64,000 nt of DNA from Cutibacterium avidum ATCC 25577. Its GTDB lineage: Bacteria > Actinomycetota > Actinomycetes > Propionibacteriales > Propionibacteriaceae. A program made the translations under genes and the position numbers. The notes beneath the pieces were generated by a model. The model searched no databases. It was given only the letters and a program-made list of their open reading frames with translations, and was not told where the DNA came from. The DNA is taken from positions 460,628 through 524,627 of the forward strand of contig NZ_JH165054.1 of the NCBI RefSeq assembly GCF_000227295.1, written 5' to 3'. Shown piece by piece: positions 8,191-16,057 of the stretch (position 1 is its first letter; each line of letters starts with the position of its first letter).

Positions 8191-9057
8191 CTACTTGACC
8201 AGCTCCTTGGTAATGCGCTCGAGCATCCGCGCGTTTGCCCCGTCGGCTTTCTCATGCCACCCGAAGACGCACACCGAGACGACTCCATCGAACTCGATGT
8301 CACGCAGGGTCTGGAACACGTCTTCCCAGGGGACCTCGCCCATACCCAGCTCGTTATGCTGGTGGACGCGCACGTCTGCACCAGGCGGGTTGATGATGTA
8401 CCGGTTGCCGTCGTTGGCAAGGTGGTTGAAGGCGTCGGCCATGTGCACCTCGCGGAGTTTGGGAGCACTGTCGCGGATCATGCGCGCGGCGTCGCCCTTA
8501 CCGTCAGACAGGTGGAACACGTGAGGGCAGCAGAACTCGTAGCCGATCCAGTCGACGTTCACCCCACGAACGATGTTGTACGCAGCATCGTGCAGCTCGA
8601 CAAAGTCGTAGGGATGCGCTTCCATGTTCAGGCGGATCTGGTATTTCTCAAACGTCGGCGCCAGCTCCTGGACCGAGCGGTACCACTGGGCCTCGCACTC
8701 GCGGGGCGTGTTCGGGTCTCCCGAGAACTCGGACGTGATCTCCCGGACGTCGAGTGCGTCCGCAATCTCGAGCAGACGCGTCCAGTTGCGCACCTGCGCG
8801 TTACGCTCGGCCTCATTGACCGATGACCAGTTGAAAACTGGATTAAGCGTGCGAATAGTCACGCCGGTCTCCTTGGATGCCTTGTTGAGTTCAGCGATGT
8901 AGGCGTCATCTGCCTTCGGATAGTGGTGCCAAAAATGGAAGTCCGCGCGGGGCGATAGTTCCACGTGCTTGAAGCCCAGGTCAGCCGCCTTGCGTAGGCA
9001 GTCTGGCGTGGACATGGTCATGTAGTACATGTTCGGATCGAGGGCTATGTCGACCAT
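8191..9057 (-). CDS. iolH: IolH-like sugar phosphate isomerase/epimerase
   Basis: This 288-aa xylose-isomerase-like TIM barrel starts DIALDPNMYY and has NMEAHPYDFVE, VHMADAFNH and YIINPPGADVRVHQHNELG. This pattern resembles actinobacterial IolH proteins, whose exact reaction is unsettled. The His, Asp and Glu residues in these blocks are probable metal ligands. The start is the ATG at 9057 with GAGAAGAGAA upstream. It follows iolG after a hairpin in the 110-base gap. It differs from the two IolE-like paralogs of this cluster, so the three barrels probably act at separate steps. Confidence 0.75.
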   Translation of the reverse strand: MVDIALDPNMYYMTMSTPDCLRKAADLGFKHVELSPRADFHFWHHYPKADDAYIAELNKASKETGVTIRTLNPVFNWSSVNEAERNAQVRNWTRLLEIADALDVREITSEFSGDPNTPRECEAQWYRSVQELAPTFEKYQIRLNMEAHPYDFVELHDAAYNIVRGVNVDWIGYEFCCPHVFHLSDGKGDAARMIRDSAPKLREVHMADAFNHLANDGNRYIINPPGADVRVHQHNELGMGEVPWEDVFQTLRDIEFDGVVSVCVFGWHEKADGANARMLERITKELVK

Positions 9058-9122
9058 CGTGGTTCTCTTCTCGTCGACTATGGAGTACTGGACGGGCTGT
9101 TAGGGTGGACGATCCGCCCCGC

Positions 9123-9158
9123 TTCCGGGTTGGCGCCCCACCGGACGCCAACCCGGAA
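9123..9158 (-). terminator. Intercistronic hairpin after iolG
   Basis: Perfect 13-bp arms TTCCGGGTTGGCG (9123-9135) and CGCCAACCCGGAA (9146-9158) are separated by 10 bases. It lies 10 bases after the iolG stop, with no T-run. It could lower read-through to iolH or protect the upstream mRNA end. Confidence 0.5.
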
Positions 9159-9167
9159 CAGGAGTGA

Positions 9168-10178
9168 TTAGGCGTAGAACCCGGGCTTGTCGATCATGGC
9201 AACCTCGACCTTCGGTCCGCTAGGGTCCTCGAGCGATGCCACTGCGGCATCAATCACGCATGCGGCGGCATAGCCATCCCAGCTGCTCGCACCGGTGTGC
9301 TCGCCCCTGGCAACCGCGTGGATCCACTCTTGGACCTCTTGGTTGAAAGCGTCGTGGAAGCGGTCGATATGCGAACCACAAATGGCGTTGCGGTTGCCGA
9401 ACTGGTCGCGCACGTGGATCTTCTCCTGATCGCCGAGACGAGCCGTGCCGGTCTCCATCACAAGTTCGCACTCGATCGAGTAGCCGAACCCGATATTGAC
9501 GTTGACCTCATCGTCGATGAGGACCCCCGACTCCGTGCGCATGACGACCACAATGGGATCGTTGAGGTGCTCAAAGCGCTTCGAGGTGAAACGCGGACGG
9601 TCGACGCGCGTCTCGACGATCTCCTCATCCAACAGCCACCGCATCGTGTCGATCTCATGGATCGCCGTGTCGTCAATGGCCATGCGCGAGGTGTAGGTCT
9701 TGGGCACCGAGGGGTTACGGTGCCGGTTGTGGACCAGCGTGGCGTAGCCGAGCTCGCCACCGACAAGCAACTCCTTCATCTTGTTGTAGCCCTTGTCGAA
9801 GCGGCGCATGAAGCCGACGGTGACGAGCTTCCTGCCCGCCGCCTGCTCGGCGTCCATGATCCGCAGGCAGCCTTCGGCGGTGGTGGCCAGCGGTTTCTCA
9901 CAAAGGACGTACTTGCCGGCCTGCACCGCAGGGATCACGGATTCCTCATGCACCTTTCCGAAGGTCGCGACGAGGACAGCGTCCACGTTAGGGTCGTCGA
10001 TGAGTTCTTTCCCGGTGGTATAGGCCTTGGCGCCGAGCGGCTCAGCAACGGCCTTGGCAGCGTCGAAATTGATATCGGCCACGGCACTCACTTGGGCGCC
10101 CGGGAGCTCATTGGCGATGCGGTCGACGTGCGCACGTCCCATGCCGCCTGCACCAATTAGTCCAATACGAACGGTCAT
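9168..10178 (-). CDS. iolG: myo-inositol 2-dehydrogenase (IolG)
   Basis: This 336-aa Gfo/Idh/MocA dehydrogenase oxidises myo-inositol to scyllo-inosose with NAD. The Rossmann motif is GLIGAGGMGRAH at the N-terminus. The catalytic Lys lies in CEKPLATT (about residue 94-101). VGFMRRFD and AIHEIDTMRWLL carry the substrate Asp/His pair. The protein ends KPGFYA, like corynebacterial IolG. The start is the ATG at 10178 with GGAAAGGACA upstream. It is 19 bases after the IolE-like gene, in the operon led by iolJ. A second inositol dehydrogenase of a different subtype is at 17301-18290. Confidence 0.9.
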   Translation of the reverse strand: MTVRIGLIGAGGMGRAHVDRIANELPGAQVSAVADINFDAAKAVAEPLGAKAYTTGKELIDDPNVDAVLVATFGKVHEESVIPAVQAGKYVLCEKPLATTAEGCLRIMDAEQAAGRKLVTVGFMRRFDKGYNKMKELLVGGELGYATLVHNRHRNPSVPKTYTSRMAIDDTAIHEIDTMRWLLDEEIVETRVDRPRFTSKRFEHLNDPIVVVMRTESGVLIDDEVNVNIGFGYSIECELVMETGTARLGDQEKIHVRDQFGNRNAICGSHIDRFHDAFNQEVQEWIHAVARGEHTGASSWDGYAAACVIDAAVASLEDPSGPKVEVAMIDKPGFYA

Positions 10179-10197
10179 GTCGCTGTCCTTTCCGTGC

Positions 10198-11145
10198 TCA
10201 GGCCTGCCCCAGGCCGAGGGATGCGAGATACTCGCGCATCTTGATGGCGTTCTGTTTGGGGAACGAATGGTCCTCGACCGGGTACATGTCCTGCTCACAG
10301 ATCACGTACAGAGGCTTATCGAGGTCAGCGAGGGCCTCGATAAATGTGTCCATGGGCGGCAGACCAGCCGGTGGGCGGACCGACGCTCCCTTGGCCACGG
10401 CCTCCCCGAACGGCCAGTCCTTCTCATGTGCCTCCTCGACGAGGGACTCGTCGAACGCCTTGATGTGGACGTAGCCGATACGCTCAGGGTACTTGCGGCA
10501 CAACTCGACAGGGTCTCCCCCTCCGTAGACGATATGGCCGGTGTCCAGGCAGAACGAGACGTATTCGGGGTCCGTGGCGTCGAAGATCCGCGCGATCTCA
10601 TCGGGGGTCTCGATGTGCGAGTCACCGTGCGGGTGCAGGACCATCGTCAGGCCGTAGTCCTCCTTCATCATTTTGCCCAACCGGTTGGCGTTGTTGACGT
10701 AGAGGTTCCACGCATCGGGCGACAGAACGCGGTCATCGGTGAACTCCCAAGTCTTGTCGTCGCGGTAGAGGGGCGGCAGGTGGACGATATACTCGGCACC
10801 GAGCGCGGCGTGCGTCTCACCAATGGCGCGGAATGTCTTCTCGGTATCGGCCCAAGCCTCCTCTTTGTGCAGGATGCCCCAGCCTGTGCCGGCCACGACA
10901 CGCATGCCACGCTCGTCGACCCAGCGCTGCAACTCCTTGGGATCCTTCGGGAAATAGCCGTATGGGCCGGTCTCGAGCACCTCAAAGCCGGCCTCGGCCA
11001 TCTCGCTCATCGCGACGTCGGGATCGATCTGTTTTGGATCATCGGGGAACCAGACGCCCCATTGGTCAGGGCACACGCCAATGGTGAGCTTGGAGTAGCG
11101 CGGGTTCTTAGTGTTGACGGACTTGTCTTTGTTGTCGAACGACAT
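10198..11145 (-). CDS. IolE-like TIM barrel protein (inosose dehydratase or isomerase paralog)
   Basis: This 315-aa sugar-phosphate isomerase/epimerase-fold protein has LTIGVCPDQWGVWFPDD at the N-terminus. Probable metal-ligand blocks are VLHPHGDSHIET, CLDTGHIVYGGGD and HIKAFDE, then ICEQDMYPV near the end. It is related to the protein at 1797-2657, sharing the CLDTGH and EQD cores, but lacks that protein's GMFTPIGQGDIDF block. It could be an inosose dehydratase for another inositol isomer or a 2-keto-inositol isomerase (IolI role). The start is the ATG at 11145 with GGAG upstream. It sits between iolD and iolG in the operon. Confidence 0.7.
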   Translation of the reverse strand: MSFDNKDKSVNTKNPRYSKLTIGVCPDQWGVWFPDDPKQIDPDVAMSEMAEAGFEVLETGPYGYFPKDPKELQRWVDERGMRVVAGTGWGILHKEEAWADTEKTFRAIGETHAALGAEYIVHLPPLYRDDKTWEFTDDRVLSPDAWNLYVNNANRLGKMMKEDYGLTMVLHPHGDSHIETPDEIARIFDATDPEYVSFCLDTGHIVYGGGDPVELCRKYPERIGYVHIKAFDESLVEEAHEKDWPFGEAVAKGASVRPPAGLPPMDTFIEALADLDKPLYVICEQDMYPVEDHSFPKQNAIKMREYLASLGLGQA

Positions 11146-11234
11146 CGGTGTCTTCTCCAATCCTTGCGGGCCGTATGCCTTCCGCGGCCGCGCGTGCCGC
11201 AGTGGGCCGTCCTGGCCCGCCCCGGCTTGTCTTG

Positions 11235-13142
11235 CTACAGGTAGTGCCGCTGTGGCTTGCGCGCCTCGACGTACTCGGCGTGTGCCTTCTGAGTGCTTTC
11301 GAGCGTCGACGTGCTGGCGACGACCACGTCCCACCAACTCGAGTTGGGCGGGTTCGGGCCCATCAGGTCGGTTTCGATGTGGATCATCGTGGCCCTGTCT
11401 GAGGCATGCGCCTTCTCGTAGGCTTGACGGAACTCGTCCATGCCGTGTGCCTCGATCACGTCAATGCCCAGACTACGGGCGTTGGCCGCGATGTCGACGC
11501 CGGGGATCGTCTTCTCGTCCTCGAGGTGGCTGCCCTGGCCGCGCTGGCGGAACGTGGTGCCAAAGCGCTGCGAACCGTGCGACTCGGACAGTGCGCCGAT
11601 CGACGCGAAACCGTAGTTCTGCAGCAAGACGTAGATGACCTTGATGCCCTCCTGAGCCACAGTCGCCAACTCCATCGGCAGCATCTGGTAGGTGCCGTCG
11701 CCCACGATCGCCACGACCTCGGACTCGGGACGGGCAAGTTTCACGCCGAGAGCAGCAGGAATCTCATAGCCCATGCAGCTGAACGCGTACTCGACGTGAT
11801 ACTGGATCGGATTCTTCGCCTGCCACAAGGCCTGCAGGTCACCCGGCATAGAACCGGCTGCGTTGATGACGATGTCCTCGTCCCCCATGAGCTCGTTCAG
11901 GGCCCCGAAGACCTCAGTCTGCGCGGGTAGCGGTCCGTGGTCGAGGTGGTAACACTGGCGGGTCTTCTCCGACCAGGACTCCTTCTCGGCCTTGATGCGC
12001 TCGCTGTACTCGGCGTCCACGTGGTAGCCGTCGAGCAGGGCGGTCAGGTCAGTGAGGGCCTCGCGGGCATCGGCGACCACCATGATCGCCGACTGCTTGG
12101 CCGCGTCGAAGCTGGTCACGTTAATGTTGACGAACTTGACGTCGGGGTTCTTGAACTGCGTCTTGGACGCCGTCGTGAAGTCGGAGTACCGCGTGCCGAC
12201 GCCGATGATCAGGTCGGCCTCGTCGGCCAGATGGTTGGCGGCGTCACAGCCCGTCGACCCCACCCCGCCAACTGCGCATTCGTGGTCGAAGTTGATGGCG
12301 CCCTTGCCGGCCTGGGTGTCCGAGACCGGGACTCCCGTGGCTGTGGCGAGGTCACGCAGCTGCTGTGAGGCCTCGGAGTAGATGGTGCCACCACCCGAGA
12401 CGATCAGCGGGCGCTTGGAGGCCCGGATCGCCTCGGCCGCACACTCCAGCGCTGCCCTTTCGGCCGGTGGGCGACGCACGTGCCAGACGCGCTTGTCGAA
12501 GAACTCGACGGGCCACGCGTGCACCTCAGCCTGCACGTCCTGCGGCATGGCGATCGTCACGGCACCGGTCTCGGCCGGATCAGTCAGAACACGCATGGCG
12601 TTGAGCAGCGACGGGATGAGCTGCTCGGGACGGTTGATGCGATCAAAGAACCGCGACACGGGGCGGAAGCAATCATTGACCGAGACATCGAGGGACCGGG
12701 GATCCTCGAGCTGCTGCAGCACCGGGTCCGGTACGCGGTTCGCAAAGATGTCGCTGGGGAACAGCAGGACCGGCACGCGGTTGGTGGTCGCGAGCGCCGC
12801 ACCTGTCACCATGTTGAGCGAGCCCGGACCGATGGAGGCGGTGCACATGTACGTCGACATGCGATTCATTGTCTTGGCGAACGCCGCGGCTGCATGCACC
12901 TGTCCCTGCTCGTTGCGGGGCATGATGTAGGGCATTTCGTTCTCGCCCTCGGCCGGATTGATCTCGTTTTGCAGCAGCGCCTGGCCAAGGCCGCAGACGT
13001 TGCCGTGGCCGAAGATGCCGAACGCCCCCGGAATCAGGCGGTGCTCGACACCGTCGCGCTCGGAGTATTGGTTCGACAGGAACCGGATGGTCGCCTGGGC
13101 GACGGTCAGTTCGACCGTCCCACGGTAAGCCTCATTGCTCAT
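11235..13142 (-). CDS. iolD: 3D-(3,5/4)-trihydroxycyclohexane-1,2-dione hydrolase (IolD)
   Basis: This 635-aa thiamine-diphosphate enzyme opens the ring of the trihydroxycyclohexanedione to 5-deoxyglucuronate. The N-terminal pyrimidine-binding domain carries FGIFGHGNVCGLGQAL. The C-terminal domain has the ThDP/Mg motif starting at VAIVGDGTYQMLP, with the Asn about 27 residues later in LLQNYGF. The length is normal for IolD. The start ATG lies 29 bases downstream of the iolB stop, with AGAGAG as a modest ribosome-binding site. This is the most diagnostic enzyme of the inositol pathway in the window. Confidence 0.95.
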   Translation of the reverse strand: MSNEAYRGTVELTVAQATIRFLSNQYSERDGVEHRLIPGAFGIFGHGNVCGLGQALLQNEINPAEGENEMPYIMPRNEQGQVHAAAAFAKTMNRMSTYMCTASIGPGSLNMVTGAALATTNRVPVLLFPSDIFANRVPDPVLQQLEDPRSLDVSVNDCFRPVSRFFDRINRPEQLIPSLLNAMRVLTDPAETGAVTIAMPQDVQAEVHAWPVEFFDKRVWHVRRPPAERAALECAAEAIRASKRPLIVSGGGTIYSEASQQLRDLATATGVPVSDTQAGKGAINFDHECAVGGVGSTGCDAANHLADEADLIIGVGTRYSDFTTASKTQFKNPDVKFVNINVTSFDAAKQSAIMVVADAREALTDLTALLDGYHVDAEYSERIKAEKESWSEKTRQCYHLDHGPLPAQTEVFGALNELMGDEDIVINAAGSMPGDLQALWQAKNPIQYHVEYAFSCMGYEIPAALGVKLARPESEVVAIVGDGTYQMLPMELATVAQEGIKVIYVLLQNYGFASIGALSESHGSQRFGTTFRQRGQGSHLEDEKTIPGVDIAANARSLGIDVIEAHGMDEFRQAYEKAHASDRATMIHIETDLMGPNPPNSSWWDVVVASTSTLESTQKAHAEYVEARKPQRHYL

Positions 13143-13171
13143 GGATGTCTCTCTGGTTTTCGATTGATGGT

Positions 13172-14041
13172 TCAGTGGGTCATGGGGAGCCGGGGGTCAA
13201 CCTCTTGCGACTCCCAGGTTTCGCGGATCCATGCGTGGTGCGGGTCGTCCACCGACTTCCAGGTCTGGTCCTCGGCGGGTCCGGCCATGACGTTGAGGTA
13301 GTACAGGTCGTATCCCGGGGCCGCGACGCAGGGGCCGTGCCAACCGTGCGGGACGAGCGCGACGTCACCATTACGCACCTCGGCCAGCAGGTCGATCGGA
13401 CGCTCCGGCGTCCCGTAGGTGCGGTGCAGTGCGAAACCGGGTCCGCCGGCCCCGTCGGTCACCTCGAAGTAGTAAATCTCCTCGAGTTCGCGCTCATTCT
13501 CGGAGTATTCCTCGTGCTTGTGAGGCGGATAGCTCGACCAGTTGCCGCCAGGTGTCAAGACTTCCGTGACGAGCAGGTGCGAGGTGGAGACGCCGTTGTT
13601 CAGCGCGTAGTTGTTCACCTGACGCGAGCAGTCGCCCGTGCCGCGCAGACTGACGTCGACGTGATCAGTGCCGTAGAAAGCGACGGGCAGGTCTGACGCC
13701 GCGATGGCGCCGGGGAGCGCGAAACGCCCGCCCTCTGCGGAGGAGATCTTCACGGTGGTGTGGCGCGGGATGTAGCAGAAGTCGCTGATCGCTTCGAACA
13801 CGCTGGGACGGCCCACGAGCTCTCGAGTCTGGCCGTCGACCTCGATGGTGCACCCGCCGTTCAGCGGCAGGACGAGAATCTCGTCATCGCCGGTGTCGTA
13901 GCTCAGCTCGCCGCCGGCGTCGAGTTTGACGACCTTGATGCTCGACCAGGTCCACCCAGCACGCTGCTGGGTGATGTCGACCTCGTACTGGTCGTGACCG
14001 GACTCACCGGCCGGGACGTAGATGTCAGGATTCGTGTTCAC
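13172..14041 (-). CDS. iolB: 5-deoxy-glucuronate isomerase (IolB)
   Basis: This 289-aa bicupin enzyme of the KduI/IolB family isomerises 5-deoxy-D-glucuronate to 5-dehydro-2-deoxy-D-gluconate, the IolC substrate. The second cupin shows PPHKHEEYSENERELEEIYY and VPHGWHGP, with the His and Glu metal ligands. The start is a GTG at 14041 that overlaps the TGA of the preceding aldolase gene (GTGA), so the two are translationally coupled. Confidence 0.95.
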   Translation of the reverse strand: MNTNPDIYVPAGESGHDQYEVDITQQRAGWTWSSIKVVKLDAGGELSYDTGDDEILVLPLNGGCTIEVDGQTRELVGRPSVFEAISDFCYIPRHTTVKISSAEGGRFALPGAIAASDLPVAFYGTDHVDVSLRGTGDCSRQVNNYALNNGVSTSHLLVTEVLTPGGNWSSYPPHKHEEYSENERELEEIYYFEVTDGAGGPGFALHRTYGTPERPIDLLAEVRNGDVALVPHGWHGPCVAAPGYDLYYLNVMAGPAEDQTWKSVDDPHHAWIRETWESQEVDPRLPMTH

Positions 14042-14937
14042 AGCAAGCCAACCGCCTCATCAACTACCGCCGCCACGTCGCCGGACGGCGGGAAAAGTAG
14101 GGATCTTCCGATGACCAGACCTCGCACATTGGGGATGGCCAGCGCACGCTGCCAGGAACCAAGGGCCGCATCGGCGTCCTTGTTCACCTCACCGCCGAGG
14201 ATCAGGGCCGGCATCGTCGTCGACGCCATCACGCGTTCCATGTCGTCGACGGCCGGAAGTTTGAGCCACGTGTGCGCCGACGTTCTTCCCAGCCCCGAGG
14301 CTATCGCAATGGCCTTGATGACGGCCTGGGGACTGAGGTCGTTGCGGATGCGGCCCTCCTGCCACTGCGAGATGAAGGGCTCGATCATGGCCATCACCTG
14401 ATGATCGGCCAACTCGTCGACCGCGTGGGCGCAGGCCTCCAACGTCGCGACGCTGCCCGGATCGTCGTAGTTGATGCGCAACAGTATCTTGCCGCCATCC
14501 AGGCCACTGTCGGCAATGCCTTGGGCGTCGTAGCCCGTGAAGCGGTCGTCCATCTCGAACTTGGCCCCCAGCAACCCGCCGCGGTTCATCGACCCGTATA
14601 CCAGCTTGCCGTCAAGGGCACCCAGTAGCGTCAGGTCCTCGATCATGTCGGCGGTGCCAAGGAACCCCGTGACGCCGGGACGGCCCAGCGCCTCGACGCA
14701 TCGCGCCAACAGTTCGCCCCGATCGGCCATGGCCAATTCGTCGGCGCCCGCTCCCAGCGCCCCGCGTGCCGGGTGGTCGCACGCGATGATCATGAGCTTC
14801 TCGTCCGATGTGGGCATCGCTCGTCGAGGACGAGTCGCCAAGGCTTCGCGGACCCGCTGCGGCTCATGCGAACGGATGTCCACCAGATCACTGATTGATG
14901 ACAACCCCACCGCCCCTTTGCTCGTTCCGTCGGCCAT
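14038..14937 (-). CDS. iolJ: Class I (DhnA/Cgl0158-type) aldolase, probable IolJ function
   Basis: This 299-aa TIM barrel resembles the DhnA/Cgl0158 class I aldolase family. It probably splits 6-phospho-5-dehydro-2-deoxygluconate into dihydroxyacetone phosphate and malonate semialdehyde. It has MIIACDHPARGALG near the N-terminus, WLKLPAVDD with the likely Schiff-base Lys, and ALILGGEVNKD, the phosphate-site strand. I place the start at the ATG 14937, because a good promoter (-10 at 14960-14965) would put the RNA start near 14953, inside the longer open frame. No clear ribosome-binding site is visible. It leads the operon and overlaps iolB by 4 bases. Confidence 0.75.
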   Translation of the reverse strand: MADGTSKGAVGLSSISDLVDIRSHEPQRVREALATRPRRAMPTSDEKLMIIACDHPARGALGAGADELAMADRGELLARCVEALGRPGVTGFLGTADMIEDLTLLGALDGKLVYGSMNRGGLLGAKFEMDDRFTGYDAQGIADSGLDGGKILLRINYDDPGSVATLEACAHAVDELADHQVMAMIEPFISQWQEGRIRNDLSPQAVIKAIAIASGLGRTSAHTWLKLPAVDDMERVMASTTMPALILGGEVNKDADAALGSWQRALAIPNVRGLVIGRSLLFPPSGDVAAVVDEAVGLL

Positions 14938-14959
14938 CGACGGATGTGTCGTTATCCAG

Positions 14960-14989
14960 ACAATACCGACGGCCATGCGGCGACGTCAA
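14960..14989 (-). promoter_or_regulatory. Promoter of the iolJ-iolB-iolD operon
   Basis: On the minus strand, TTGACG (rc of 14984-14989) and TATTGT (rc of 14960-14965) are 18 bases apart. The predicted IolR operator lies directly upstream at 14994-15005. Confidence 0.5.
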
Positions 14990-14993
14990 GGGA

Positions 14994-15005
14994 TTGTCTT
15001 AACAA
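14994..15005. promoter_or_regulatory. Predicted IolR operator between iolJ and the GntR gene
   Basis: TTGTCTTAACAA (core TGTCTTAACA) lies between the divergent operon and the regulator gene. It could control both, giving repression of iolJBD and autoregulation. It matches the other sites except for one base of the right arm. Confidence 0.6.
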
Positions 15006-15147
15006 AATGCGCGTCTTGCGCGCCGCGCCGCCAATTACCCTCGTCACGACGGCCAATGATGAATCCTCACCCGACAGGGGGCTACAGTTTCCCCGATACA
15101 ACGCTGCGACGACCGGCGCCGACGAACATGACGGGAGAAGGAAACCA

Positions 15148-15897
15148 ATGGACGACGAGGTCTATGCCCCCGAGATCATGCTCGATCGATCGAGCGCCGT
15201 CCCCCTGTATGAACAGATCGCGACGCCCATCGCGAAACTAATCTATTCCAAGGAGCTCGCCCCCGGCACTCGCATCGAGGACGAAGTGACGATGGCCAAG
15301 CGTCTGCAGGTCTCACGACCCACGGCCCGACAGGCGCTTCGCCGACTGGTCGACCAGGGACTCGTGGTCCGTCGGCGCGGCATCGGGACCCGCGTCGCCC
15401 CGGCCCTCATCCACCGCCCCATGGAACTGACGAGCCTCTTCGGCGACATCGAGAAGGGTGGTCACCGCGCCACCACCACCGTGCTCGACTACGGCGAACT
15501 CGAAGCGTCCCGCGAGGACGCAGAGCACCTGGGACTCGACGCGGCTGGTACTCCCGTCACATACATCCGACGGCTGCGCCTCGCCGACGGTGAGCCGATC
15601 GCCATCATGACCAACCTGATCCCACATGAACTGGCCCCCACTCGCGAGGAACTCGAGGCCGGCGGCCTTTACGAGGCGCTGCGCGAGCGGAACGTCCACC
15701 TGAACTCGGCGCGGCAGTCGATCGGCGCTCGGAATGCGACGACCGAGGAGGCGAATCTGCTCGGACTGAAGCGCGGTGCGTCGCTGCTCACCATGCAGCG
15801 GTGGACGATCGACCAGACAGGACGGGTGGTCGAGTACGGCAAGCACGCCTACCGCGCCGACCGCTACACCTTCGACTCAACCGTGTTCACACCCTGA
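15148..15897 (+). CDS. iolR: GntR/HutC-family regulator, IolR candidate
   Basis: This 249-aa transcription factor has an N-terminal winged helix (about residues 12-82: PLYEQIATPIAKLIYSKE, then the recognition segment VSRPTARQALRRLVDQGL). The C-terminal UTRA effector domain (about 95-240) carries YIRRLRLADGEPIAIM and the RSxGARxATxxEA-type block. The likely role is an inositol-responsive repressor. It sits divergently from iolJBD with a dyad between them, and the same dyad recurs in front of iolC, iolA and the transaldolase gene. The start is the ATG with GGGAGAAGG upstream. The effector (an inositol intermediate) is inferred. Confidence 0.85.
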   Translation: MDDEVYAPEIMLDRSSAVPLYEQIATPIAKLIYSKELAPGTRIEDEVTMAKRLQVSRPTARQALRRLVDQGLVVRRRGIGTRVAPALIHRPMELTSLFGDIEKGGHRATTTVLDYGELEASREDAEHLGLDAAGTPVTYIRRLRLADGEPIAIMTNLIPHELAPTREELEAGGLYEALRERNVHLNSARQSIGARNATTEEANLLGLKRGASLLTMQRWTIDQTGRVVEYGKHAYRADRYTFDSTVFTP

Positions 15898-15937
15898 TTG
15901 CTCGCCTTGACGGGATCGGCCCGGCGCCCCACCATCA

Positions 15938-15949
15938 TTGTCATGACAA
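15938..15949. promoter_or_regulatory. Perfect IolR-type operator in front of the transaldolase-like gene
   Basis: TTGTCATGACAA is a perfect 12-bp palindrome. It covers the -35 hexamer ATGACA (15943-15948) of the promoter described next. Confidence 0.65.
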
Positions 15950-15971
15950 ATGGCGATTCATCCGCTAATGT
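15943..15971 (+). promoter_or_regulatory. Promoter of the transaldolase-like gene
   Basis: ATGACA (15943-15948) and TAATGT (15966-15971) are 17 bases apart, and the -35 element lies inside the predicted IolR palindrome. Confidence 0.5.
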
Positions 15972-16057
15972 AGTGACAACGGACAGCGACGTCGGCTGAA
16001 TCCGCGCCATGGTGAGCACGGCTCCGACGGACGCTCCACTATTCCAGGAGGAGCCAC

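Noticed and set aside
14938-14976. Longer N-terminus for the IolJ-type aldolase (ATG at 14976)
   Set aside because: The best promoter places the transcription start near 14953, downstream of that ATG, and the extra residues look non-conserved.
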